A program made the translations under genes and the position numbers. Of a stretch of DNA of 9,014 nt, positions 1-6,761 are shown one piece after another. The DNA is taken from positions 1-9,014 of the forward strand of contig CAZTNS010000126.1 in assembly GCA_964615585.1 (NCBI GenBank), in the 5' to 3' direction. Source of the DNA: JAQIBY01 sp964615585. GTDB taxonomy: Bacteria; Bacteroidota; Bacteroidia; Bacteroidales; ML635J-15. Numbering within the stretch: position 1 is the stretch's first letter; each line of letters starts with the position of its first letter. The notes below the pieces were generated by a model, which was not told where the DNA came from, searched no databases, and saw nothing but the letters and a program-made list of their open reading frames with translations.

Positions 1-2941
1 ACCCGTACGGCACCCGAATATCGTAAGAGAGGTTGACGGGGGGGGCGTATTTGTGGCGGAGGTAGGATTCCAGCAGGTTGCGGATGGAGTCATTGATGGC
101 TTCCGGTATGATGATCATTTCAGCAAGGTAGCCTTGCAGCATTCTACTTGCATTTGCCGTATAATCTGCTCCGATAAAGAAATCTTCATTTGTAAAATTC
201 CCCGTCATGTCATCGTTGTGGGTGTACTCTGATGTTTCGGAACTTTGGTTGATAAACACACTGGCTTCGTTTGCTGTGAGTGATTTGTCATGTATAGCAG
301 AGGCAATAAACAAGCTGTCGTTGGCCGGATAATCTATGATTTTCTGAGAACGGGGTGGATTACCGGCTGTATGCGTAACGTAAAATGCATTTTGATAATC
401 TAAACAGGAGATGCCCTGAGCATAATCACCAAACACGCCGCCGGAAGAATGTTCGTAAAAACGCATACCGTCGGCGTTATTTGTCAAACCAAACAAAGAA
501 ACAAAAGAAACCGAAGAAATAGCACTCAAATCTAAATCATTTGAAATAAGAAAATCACGGTTAAACCGGATTAAATTGTGCCCGTTAAGCTCATAGGGAG
601 ACAAGGTTGGTTTGTATGTTTCATTGGATTGAATGGCATTCTGATCATTGCCGGACAAATCGTAAAGCATATCAACAAACCCACCTGACAGGCTCACAGA
701 ATCTCCCATATACCACGCAGCAGGTTGCAACTCCTCTAAAGACAAATACCGGAGGCTGTGCTGGTTTGAGCTCAGGCTGTCATTGCACAGGTTTACAGCA
801 TTGACCTCCCATGTATAAGTGCCGGCAACGGGCAGGTTCAATTCATGGGTTTCACCTGTGGTTACAAAGGACAAGCTGTCCGTTTCATTAAAAACTGAAA
901 TCGTATAAAAGCTCGTGTTCTGTGATGAATTCCAGCTTAATTCGGTTGCCGGACTCAGGGATGTGTAATTATCCACAGGAGAAACCAGACTGAATTCAGA
1001 CGGCAAACCGGCGGATGAAACCACTGTGACTTCTTTTATGATGCTATCCCTGCAGGCATTTTCCTGTTCAACGGTTAGCATCAAATCAAAATCCCCTGAA
1101 GACTCGTAAGTATGCGATGGATCAGTTTGAACTGACGAGTTGCCATCGCCAAAGTCCCACATACTTGTTAATGAACTGCTGTCTGATGCGTAGCTGGTGT
1201 TTGACAACTGAAAGGCTGTGTTTACACAAGCAAGGCTGTCGGTATACTGGATGTGAAAGCCTGCCACGGGATTGGATTTGACCAACACCTCACGATAGGC
1301 TGTGTTTTCACAGCTAGCGGTGTATGCTGTTAAAGCAACCACAAAGGTATCCTGCACCGGAAAAGTATGTTCCGGATCTTGTATGGAGGATGTATCCCCG
1401 TCCCTAAAATCCCAGGCCCAGGACACAATATCCGCTGTGGGTTCCGATAAATCAGTAAATTGCGTAGGCAGCCCAAAACAAACCGTATCAAAAGAGAAAT
1501 CTACATTGGGAGCGGTGCCTATGATGCTGACATCCGTGGTGTCATGCAGTACACATCCGCGGCTGTTCGTGATTTCAACCGAATAATTGCCTGCCCCGCT
1601 GATCATTGCCGTGCTGTCGGTGGAGCCGGTATTCCATAAAAAAGAAAGCGCTTCCGGTATGGTATCCAGACCAATTATCTCACCAGAACAATAGCTGCCG
1701 GCATCTGATAAGACATTTATCAAGGGGAATGAATCCACCGAAACATGTATGGTGTCGCTATACATTACGCAACCGTTGGATGTGTCTGTCACTGCAACAT
1801 AGTAAGACCCTGGCAGGAAAATCGAAAGCTCTGTATCACTACTGCCATCAGACCATGCAAATCCAAAACTATCAGGCAGATTTGTGCTCCAGGTAATTGT
1901 ATCGCCTGCACAAATTGTGGTATCTGATATTTCATTTAATTCGGGCATATCAATGAAAACAGAATCTATGGATTGAATGCCATATATGTCAGTTACGGTA
2001 CAGTAGTTCCATCCATAATCATTTAAGTTGGCTTGAGAACTTATGGTCCCATTACTCCAGGCATAATCAGTATACCACGATTTGTGGGCATCAACAATAG
2101 TATCGCAAAAGCCGGGTTTTGTGATGGAATCAGGTAGCGATAATTTTGGAGCATATTTATCATGGAGGTAATTTTCCATGGCGTTTCTTTCACTTTCGGA
2201 GAGAACACTTCTGAAAATCATCATCTCTACAAATTCGCCGGAAAAACGATTGTTACCAGATTCATCACTTCCAAGGAAAAACGTTTCATTGCTGAAGTTT
2301 TCAGTATCTGGATTGTTTTGCGAGAAACTACCATCAGCTTCAAAGGTGTTTAAATAGCATGATATTTCATTGGTGGGCAATGATTTATCATGTATTGATG
2401 TTAATATAACCGGATATATAAAACCGGAAGCACCAATTACGTATTGAGTACGAGGCGGGTTCCCGTTAACATGCATTACATTGATTGCATCCGCATAACC
2501 GAAATTCGCAAACCCTGTTTTGTCATTATTAAATAGACCGTCAGTGGAATGCTGGTAAAACCGGATCCCACCATTGTAATTGTTTTGCTTATAAAGGGAA
2601 ATAATGGTAATGGAGTCGGTAAAACTAAAATCCATGTTCTCACATGATAAGTAGTCGCTTGTAAAAACCAGTTTATTGTTATTATTCAAGATGGTGTCTG
2701 TTTGGCTTACTGGCTGATACGTTGCATTGGATTGATACAGGTGGTAGTTATTTGAACTCATATCAAAAATGGTATCAACCTTACCTGAAGCAATGCTAAC
2801 AGAGTCTGCAGCGTACCAGACTTCAAGTGATGCAATATCAACAGGCGTGTTCTGGGCTTGCAGGTTATTGTAAACCCCCAAAAGTACAACCATTAGTATA
2901 AATCTTTTGATGGTCGCTATGGATTTAATATGAATGCGCAT
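1..2941 (-). CDS. Large secreted multidomain surface protein (LamG-like / Ig-like / PKD / FnIII-like), 3' end beyond window
   Basis: This reading frame is open for 980 codons from 2941 to the left edge, so the C-terminus is missing. The start is fixed by a signal peptide (Lys/Arg-rich n-region, hydrophobic core near residues 14-24, likely cleavage after A29 in LQA-Q) and by an in-frame TAG two codons upstream. Domains in order: a LamG/concanavalin-like module at about 39-263; Cys-containing Ig-like repeats at about 270-480; two PKD domains, with WDFRDGD near 509 and WDFGDGN near 594; an FnIII-like segment at about 645-725; and a second LamG-like module at about 734-965, clearly paralogous to the first. 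Such mosaics are typical of cell-surface or secreted adhesins and carbohydrate-binding proteins of Bacteroidota, often exported by the type IX system. The sorting domain that would prove this is outside the window. There is no enzyme motif in the visible part. It is transcribed away from the glycan operon, so a functional link is unproven. Confidence 0.88.
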   Translation of the reverse strand, partial: MRIHIKSIATIKRFILMVVLLGVYNNLQAQNTPVDIASLEVWYAADSVSIASGKVDTIFDMSSNNYHLYQSNATYQPVSQTDTILNNNNKLVFTSDYLSCENMDFSFTDSITIISLYKQNNYNGGIRFYQHSTDGLFNNDKTGFANFGYADAINVMHVNGNPPRTQYVIGASGFIYPVILTSIHDKSLPTNEISCYLNTFEADGSFSQNNPDTENFSNETFFLGSDESGNNRFSGEFVEMMIFRSVLSESERNAMENYLHDKYAPKLSLPDSITKPGFCDTIVDAHKSWYTDYAWSNGTISSQANLNDYGWNYCTVTDIYGIQSIDSVFIDMPELNEISDTTICAGDTITWSTNLPDSFGFAWSDGSSDTELSIFLPGSYYVAVTDTSNGCVMYSDTIHVSVDSFPLINVLSDAGSYCSGEIIGLDTIPEALSFLWNTGSTDSTAMISGAGNYSVEITNSRGCVLHDTTDVSIIGTAPNVDFSFDTVCFGLPTQFTDLSEPTADIVSWAWDFRDGDTSSIQDPEHTFPVQDTFVVALTAYTASCENTAYREVLVKSNPVAGFHIQYTDSLACVNTAFQLSNTSYASDSSSLTSMWDFGDGNSSVQTDPSHTYESSGDFDLMLTVEQENACRDSIIKEVTVVSSAGLPSEFSLVSPVDNYTSLSPATELSWNSSQNTSFYTISVFNETDSLSFVTTGETHELNLPVAGTYTWEVNAVNLCNDSLSSNQHSLRYLSLEELQPAAWYMGDSVSLSGGFVDMLYDLSGNDQNAIQSNETYKPTLSPYELNGHNLIRFNRDFLISNDLDLSAISSVSFVSLFGLTNNADGMRFYEHSSGGVFGDYAQGISCLDYQNAFYVTHTAGNPPRSQKIIDYPANDSLFIASAIHDKSLTANEASVFINQSSETSEYTHNDDMTGNFTNEDFFIGADYTANASRMLQGYLAEMIIIPEAINDSIRNLLESYLRHKYAPPVNLSYDIRVPYG
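38..45. repeat. G8 homopolymer (C8 on the coding strand) in the surface protein gene
   Basis: Eight consecutive G on the plus strand encode the A-P-P-V junction just after the second LamG-like module. Reading on through the tract in the current frame gives a linker that resembles the one after the first module, so the present length appears to be the in-frame state. A one-base change would truncate or scramble everything downstream. Confidence 0.9.
47..742 (-). repeat. Second copy of duplicated LamG-like module in the surface protein
   Basis: Residues about 734-965, the paralogue of the module at 2153-2827. The linker after it resembles the one after copy one: both read YAP, then a leucine-containing stretch, then D/S-I, a basic or aliphatic residue and P. 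In copy one this linker leads into a Cys-containing Ig-like domain, so a similar domain is expected just beyond the left edge. Boundaries are approximate. Confidence 0.78.
2153..2827 (-). repeat. First copy of duplicated LamG-like module in the surface protein
   Basis: Residues about 39-263 of the minus-strand protein. It shares an ordered set of short matches with the second copy: a W-Y-x-x-D-S-V-S start, RFY(Q/E)HS, GNPPR(T/S)Q, a match around IHDKSL-(P/T)-(T/A)NE, (E/D)-x-FF(L/I)G(S/A)D, and (H/R)-(D/H)KYAP at the end. Both copies also continue into similar linkers. This is protein-level duplication with little nucleotide identity, so it is old. Boundaries are approximate. Confidence 0.8.
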
Positions 2942-2982
2942 GTGCTAAAATTTTTTATAAATTTACAAAAAAAAATAGCTGG
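2942..2982. promoter_or_regulatory. Short divergent intergenic region, putative promoters for the surface protein and the glycan operon
   Basis: Only 41 bases separate the two divergent start codons, and the stretch is almost entirely A and T, including a run of nine A at 2967-2975. TAAATTTA at 2958-2965 on the plus strand is one base off the Bacteroidota -7 consensus TAnnTTTG, but I see no good -33 TTTG at the right spacing, so the exact promoter is not assigned. No Shine-Dalgarno sequence precedes either ATG, which is normal for this phylum. No inverted repeat or operator is evident. Confidence 0.35.
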
Positions 2983-3957
2983 ATGAAAAATGTATTAGTT
3001 ACAGGAGGTGCTGGGTATATTGGTAGCATTTTGGTAAGATTATTATTAGCTGGTGATTACAAAGTAAGAGTTTTGGATTCTTTATTATTTGGAGGTGAAT
3101 CTATGCTTGAACTGCTTAATAATCCAAAATTTGATTTTATTAAAGGAGATATTAGAAATGCCAAAGATAGAATAATTGCTATGGAAGGCATAGATTATGT
3201 TGTAAACTTAGCCGCAATAGTTGGGGATCCTGCTTGTAAAAAACACCCCGTGTTAGCGATGCAAACAAATCTTGAAGCATTGAAAAGCCTTTACATTGAA
3301 GCAAATAAAAATAACATAGAAAAATTTATTTTTGCATCAACATGTAGCAATTACGGAAAATCAAAGAATACGGAAACATTTATGACAGAAGAATCTAATC
3401 TAGAACCAATTTCATTGTATGCTAAAACAAAAGTAGAAGCAGAGAAATATTTGTTGAGCCAGGCAAAAACAAATAAAACCAAACCTACATGCTTACGATT
3501 TGCAACTGTTTATGGTGTTTCACCACGTTTAAGATTTGATTTAACAGTTAATGAGTTTACTAAAGAATTAGCTTTAGGAAGGCATTTAGAAATTTTTGGA
3601 GAACAATTTTGGCGGCCCTATTGCCATGTACAAGATTTGGCTCGATCAGTGATTCATGTATTGGAAACAGATATAGAAAAAGTGGCTTATGAAGTTTTTA
3701 ATGTAGGTGACACAAATGAAAATTATACAAAGAAGATGTTAGCTGAAGAAATGGAAAAACAAATCCCTGATGCAAAAATCATATATGTAAAAAAAGATGA
3801 AGACCCGAGAGATTACAAAGTTTCCTTTGAAAAAATAAAAGAAAAACTCAATTTTCAAATTACTAAAAAAGTGCCTGACGGCATAGCTCAGGTAAAAAAA
3901 GTGATAAGTATGGGGTTTTTAAGCAATCCAGACGATCAAAAATATCGAAATAGTTAG
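2983..3957 (+). CDS. Extended SDR, NAD-dependent nucleotide-sugar epimerase/dehydratase family protein
   Basis: A 324-residue protein with the full extended-SDR pattern: the dinucleotide-binding TGGAGYIGS at 7-15, NLAA at 75-78, the active-site region STCSNYG at 119-125, the catalytic pair Y146-x-x-x-K150, and the C-terminal substrate-domain motif RPYCHVQD at 211-218. It should be a cytosolic enzyme using NAD(P) to epimerise or reduce a nucleoside-diphosphate sugar. The acidic residue of 4,6-dehydratases (the E of SEVYG or DEVYG) is replaced by C121/S122, which argues against dehydratase and so against LegB. The substrate cannot be read from the sequence. The start places the glycine motif at the usual distance from the N-terminus. 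It is the first gene of the operon, 10 bases before the aminotransferase, and is AT-rich. Confidence 0.88.
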   Translation: MKNVLVTGGAGYIGSILVRLLLAGDYKVRVLDSLLFGGESMLELLNNPKFDFIKGDIRNAKDRIIAMEGIDYVVNLAAIVGDPACKKHPVLAMQTNLEALKSLYIEANKNNIEKFIFASTCSNYGKSKNTETFMTEESNLEPISLYAKTKVEAEKYLLSQAKTNKTKPTCLRFATVYGVSPRLRFDLTVNEFTKELALGRHLEIFGEQFWRPYCHVQDLARSVIHVLETDIEKVAYEVFNVGDTNENYTKKMLAEEMEKQIPDAKIIYVKKDEDPRDYKVSFEKIKEKLNFQITKKVPDGIAQVKKVISMGFLSNPDDQKYRNS

Positions 3958-3967
3958 GGTTTAAATT

Positions 3968-5134
3968 ATGGGAAATAAAGATTTTAAAAAAATAGTGTAC
4001 TTTATACGTGAATTATACAATATTAAAAATGATTTTATTCCATTACATGCTCCAATATTTATGGGCAATGAAAAAAAATACCTTGAAGATTGCATTGACA
4101 GCACCTTTGTGTCAAGTATCGGAAAATACGTAGATAAATTCGAGGATATGGTTTCTGACTATACCGGTGCAAAAAAAGCAATTGTGACTGTGAATGGCAC
4201 CAATGCCTTGCATTTAGCCTTGAAAATGGTCGGCGTTGATTACAACACTGAAGTCATTACCCAGCCTTTAACTTTTGTTGCAACACCCAATGCCATTGCA
4301 TACTGCGGTGCAAAACCGGTTTTCCTTGATGTTGACAAGGATACGCTTGGGTTATCACCCGAAGCGCTGAAAAAGTGGCTCGATGAAAATGCAGCTTATG
4401 ATCACAAAAGAAAGGTAACAAAAAACAAAAAAACAGGCAAAAGAATAACTGCTTGTGTTCCTATGCACACTTTTGGACATCCCTGTAAAATTGATGAAAT
4501 CATTGAAATTTGTAATAATTATGATATCCCGGTTGTTGAAGATGCTGCTGAAAGCCTGGGTAGTTTTTATAAAAACAAACACACAGGAACTTTCGGAAAA
4601 ATTGGTGTGTTAAGTTTTAATGGAAATAAAACCATCACAACAGGCGGTGGAGGTATGATTTTAACAAATGATGTAGAATTGGGAGATAAAATTAAACACA
4701 TTACAACCCAGGCAAAAGTACCTCATACCTGGGAATTTATTCATGATGAGATTGGTTATAATTACAGAATGCCAAATATAAATGCAGCACTTGGCGTTGC
4801 ACAAATGGAAAAATTAGACGAATACCTGAAGAATAAAAGAAGTACAGCAAAAAAATATAAAGATTTCTTCAAAAGTATGGAAGATGTGGAATTTATTGAT
4901 GAACCAGCAAATTCGGTTTCTAATTTCTGGTTGAACACCATAAAATTTAACAATGAAAAAGAGCGGATTGATTTTCTGAAATACAGCAACGAAAACAATG
5001 TCATGACAAGACCTGTATGGAAGCTGATGAATGAGTTAGAAATGTTTAATGATTGCGAAACAGGTAGCTTAAAAAACAGTATAGAATTTTCAAAACTGTT
5101 GGTAAATATTCCAAGCAGTTTCAAAACAGCATAA
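3968..5134 (+). CDS. legC: LegC-family PLP-dependent sugar aminotransferase (DegT/DnrJ/EryC1/StrS superfamily)
   Basis: A 388-residue sugar aminotransferase. Visible hallmarks are the N-terminal FIPLHAPIFMGNEKKYL block at 23-39 and STFVSSIGK at 45-53, both characteristic of the LegC subgroup; NGTNALHLAL at 76-85; VEDAAESLGS at 190-199, with D192 expected to contact the PLP pyridine nitrogen; and SFNGNKTITTGGGGM at 216-230, with K221 as the Schiff-base lysine. Length and the C-terminal LLVNIPSS are normal for the family. In Campylobacter, LegC transfers an amino group from glutamate to C4 of a nucleotide-linked 4-keto-6-deoxy-HexNAc on the way to legionaminic acid. The next gene starts 2 bases after the stop and encodes the matching acyltransferase. 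The exact nucleotide (GDP or UDP) and end sugar are inferred, not shown. Confidence 0.87.
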   Translation: MGNKDFKKIVYFIRELYNIKNDFIPLHAPIFMGNEKKYLEDCIDSTFVSSIGKYVDKFEDMVSDYTGAKKAIVTVNGTNALHLALKMVGVDYNTEVITQPLTFVATPNAIAYCGAKPVFLDVDKDTLGLSPEALKKWLDENAAYDHKRKVTKNKKTGKRITACVPMHTFGHPCKIDEIIEICNNYDIPVVEDAAESLGSFYKNKHTGTFGKIGVLSFNGNKTITTGGGGMILTNDVELGDKIKHITTQAKVPHTWEFIHDEIGYNYRMPNINAALGVAQMEKLDEYLKNKRSTAKKYKDFFKSMEDVEFIDEPANSVSNFWLNTIKFNNEKERIDFLKYSNENNVMTRPVWKLMNELEMFNDCETGSLKNSIEFSKLLVNIPSSFKTA

Positions 5135-5136
5135 TA

Positions 5137-5715
5137 ATGGAAAAAATAGTTTTAATTGGAGCCGGAGGACATTGCAAGTCATGCATTGATGTTATTGAAA
5201 TGCAGGATAAGTTTGAAATCTATGGCATTATTGATATCAAAAGTAAAGTCGGACAGAAAGTCCTAGGATATGAAATTATTGGCACGGATGATAACCTGCC
5301 AGATATCAGAAGAAATATTGATCACTTTTTGATTACACTGGGACAGCTTGAAACGCCAGATATAAGAATTAGTATTTTTAAAAAATTGAAAAAGCTAAAT
5401 GCAAAATTGCCCGTTATCATATCACCTTTGGCTCATTTTTCCAAACATGCCTCAGCAGATGAAGGAACGATTATAATGCATCATGCTGTTGTTAATGCAG
5501 GTAGTGTTATTGGGAAAAATTGTATTATTAATACAAAAGCTTTAGTTGAACACGATGCGATTATTTCAAATAATTGCCACATAGCAACAGGAGCGATAAT
5601 TAATGGCAGTGTTAAAGTCGGGGAGAATAGTTTTATAGGCAGTGGAGCTGTAACGAAGCAAAATATATCCATCGCTAAAGAAACATTTTTAAAAGCAAAT
5701 CATTTAGCAAAGTAA
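5137..5715 (+). CDS. PglD/NeuD/LegH-type sugar O/N-acyltransferase (left-handed beta-helix)
   Basis: A 192-residue protein of the usual size for the PglD/NeuD family. The N-terminal Rossmann-like part carries GAGGHCK at 8-14, which binds the nucleotide of the sugar substrate. Residues about 105-175 are hexapeptide repeats with the aliphatic-x-x-x-x-small periodicity of a left-handed beta-helix, which forms a trimer and binds acetyl-CoA. VEHD at 137-140 contains H139, the expected catalytic base, beside E138. The probable reaction is acetyl-CoA-dependent N-acetylation of the C4 amino group made by the aminotransferase just upstream, as LegH does. A NeuD-like O-acetyltransferase is the main alternative. 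It lies 2 bases after legC and 5 bases before the nucleotidyltransferase, implying translation from one mRNA. Confidence 0.85.
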   Translation: MEKIVLIGAGGHCKSCIDVIEMQDKFEIYGIIDIKSKVGQKVLGYEIIGTDDNLPDIRRNIDHFLITLGQLETPDIRISIFKKLKKLNAKLPVIISPLAHFSKHASADEGTIIMHHAVVNAGSVIGKNCIINTKALVEHDAIISNNCHIATGAIINGSVKVGENSFIGSGAVTKQNISIAKETFLKANHLAK

Positions 5716-5720
5716 TCAAT

Positions 5721-6761
5721 ATGTACAAAAACAGGACAATAGATAGCAGAGATTCTTTGATTAACGCCCTGAAAAAAATGGATGATTTGGATAAAAAGCT
5801 CCTAATTGTTCTGAGAAATGATTTATTTTATGGATTAGTTAGTGCCGGAGATATTCAGCGTGCAATTATTCAAAACAAGTCATTGGATACCCCACTTGCA
5901 GATGTTTTACGGAAAAATATTCGCATTGCTAAACCTGTAGATGATTTTGAAAGCATTCGGCAAATGATGTTTGACTTCCGCATGGAACTTTGTCCTGTAG
6001 TGAACAAAAAAAAGGAAATTATTCAGATTTACTTTTGGGAAGATATTTTTCAGGAGGAAGAACCGAAACCCAGGAAACAGTTTAATTTACCTGTGATAAT
6101 TATGGCCGGAGGGAAAGGTACTCGGCTAAAACCACTTACAAATGTACTACCCAAAGCTTTGATTCCAATTGGTGATAAAACAATTATTGAACATATTTTT
6201 CAGCGGTTTTCAAAGCATGGTTGCGATAGATTTTACATTTCTGTTAACTATAAATCGGAACTTATTGAGTATTATTTAGGAAATGAAAACCTGTCATACC
6301 ATTTGAATTATTTTGAAGAAGACAAGCCGATGGGTACAGCAGGCAGCTTATCTTTATTAAAAGGCAAAATAAACGAAACATTTTTTGTTAGTAATTGTGA
6401 CATACTTATTGAACAGGATTATTCTGAAATACTTGATTATCATAAAAACAGTAATAACGAAATCACCATTGTGGCTGCCCTGAAGCATTATCCGATTCCT
6501 TATGGTACTATTGAAACAACTGAAAATGGGCAATTGGTGAATCTGAATGAAAAACCGGAGCTTACTTTTAAAATTAACAGTGGTATGTATATTTTGGAAC
6601 CACATCTTTTAAATGAAATACCCGACGCTGAATTTTACCATATAACTGATTTAATTAAACGTGTGAAAAAAAGAAAAGGAAATGTAGGCGTTTTTCCTGT
6701 GAGTGAAAAATCATGGAAAGATATTGGTGAATGGGATTTATACCTGAAAAACAAAGATTAA
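5721..6761 (+). CDS. ptmE: CBS-domain nucleotidyltransferase, PtmE-like (glucosamine-1-phosphate guanylyltransferase type)
   Basis: A 346-residue two-part protein. Residues 1-112 form a tandem CBS module (LFYGLVSAGDIQRAI near 35-49, then a weaker second half ending near 110), a likely regulatory nucleotide-binding domain. Residues 123-346 are a sugar-phosphate nucleotidyltransferase with the signature MAGGKGTRLKPLT at 128-140, PKALIPI at 144-150, MGTAGSL at 204-210, the metal-binding NCD at 225-227 and DIGEWDLY at 334-341. In Campylobacter, PtmE has this CBS-plus-transferase architecture and makes GDP-glucosamine for legionaminic acid. Its position next to LegC and LegH homologues supports the same role, but the nucleotide cannot be read from sequence alone and some family members act on other sugar-1-phosphates. 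The TAA stop overlaps the next gene's ATG by one base. Confidence 0.82.
   Translation: MYKNRTIDSRDSLINALKKMDDLDKKLLIVLRNDLFYGLVSAGDIQRAIIQNKSLDTPLADVLRKNIRIAKPVDDFESIRQMMFDFRMELCPVVNKKKEIIQIYFWEDIFQEEEPKPRKQFNLPVIIMAGGKGTRLKPLTNVLPKALIPIGDKTIIEHIFQRFSKHGCDRFYISVNYKSELIEYYLGNENLSYHLNYFEEDKPMGTAGSLSLLKGKINETFFVSNCDILIEQDYSEILDYHKNSNNEITIVAALKHYPIPYGTIETTENGQLVNLNEKPELTFKINSGMYILEPHLLNEIPDAEFYHITDLIKRVKKRKGNVGVFPVSEKSWKDIGEWDLYLKNKD

Noticed and set aside
1388..1417. Possible damaged PKD domain (WDFRDGD instead of WDFGDGD)
   Set aside because: A single Gly-to-Arg difference (one base, GGG to AGG) with the rest of the PKD pattern intact. The frame is uninterrupted, so this is ordinary divergence.
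607..2353. Several short plus-strand open frames (for example 607-804, 1302-1586, 1606-1896, 2162-2353)
   Set aside because: They lie entirely inside the minus-strand surface protein gene, show no domain-like sequence, and have unusual Cys/His/Trp-rich composition typical of antisense frames.
2967..2975. A9 run upstream of the first operon gene as a phase-variation tract
   Set aside because: A-runs are expected by chance in such an AT-rich intergenic region, and nothing else points to switching.
2983..3957. Calling the first operon gene legB because it precedes legC
   Set aside because: The active-site segment STCSNYG lacks the catalytic acid of 4,6-dehydratases, so only a general epimerase/reductase call is supported.
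4355..6605. Short minus-strand open frames opposite legC, the acyltransferase and ptmE (4355-4582, 4762-5124, 5481-5672, 6357-6605)
   Set aside because: The plus-strand proteins there carry complete family motifs throughout. The antisense products are Phe/Ile/Leu-rich with no recognisable pattern.
6731..6760. Upstream ATG at 6731 for the glycosyltransferase
   Set aside because: It would overlap ptmE by 31 bases, within the conserved GEWDLY end of that gene, and puts ten extra residues before the first beta strand. The ATG at 6761 gives the common one-base TAATG stop-start overlap.
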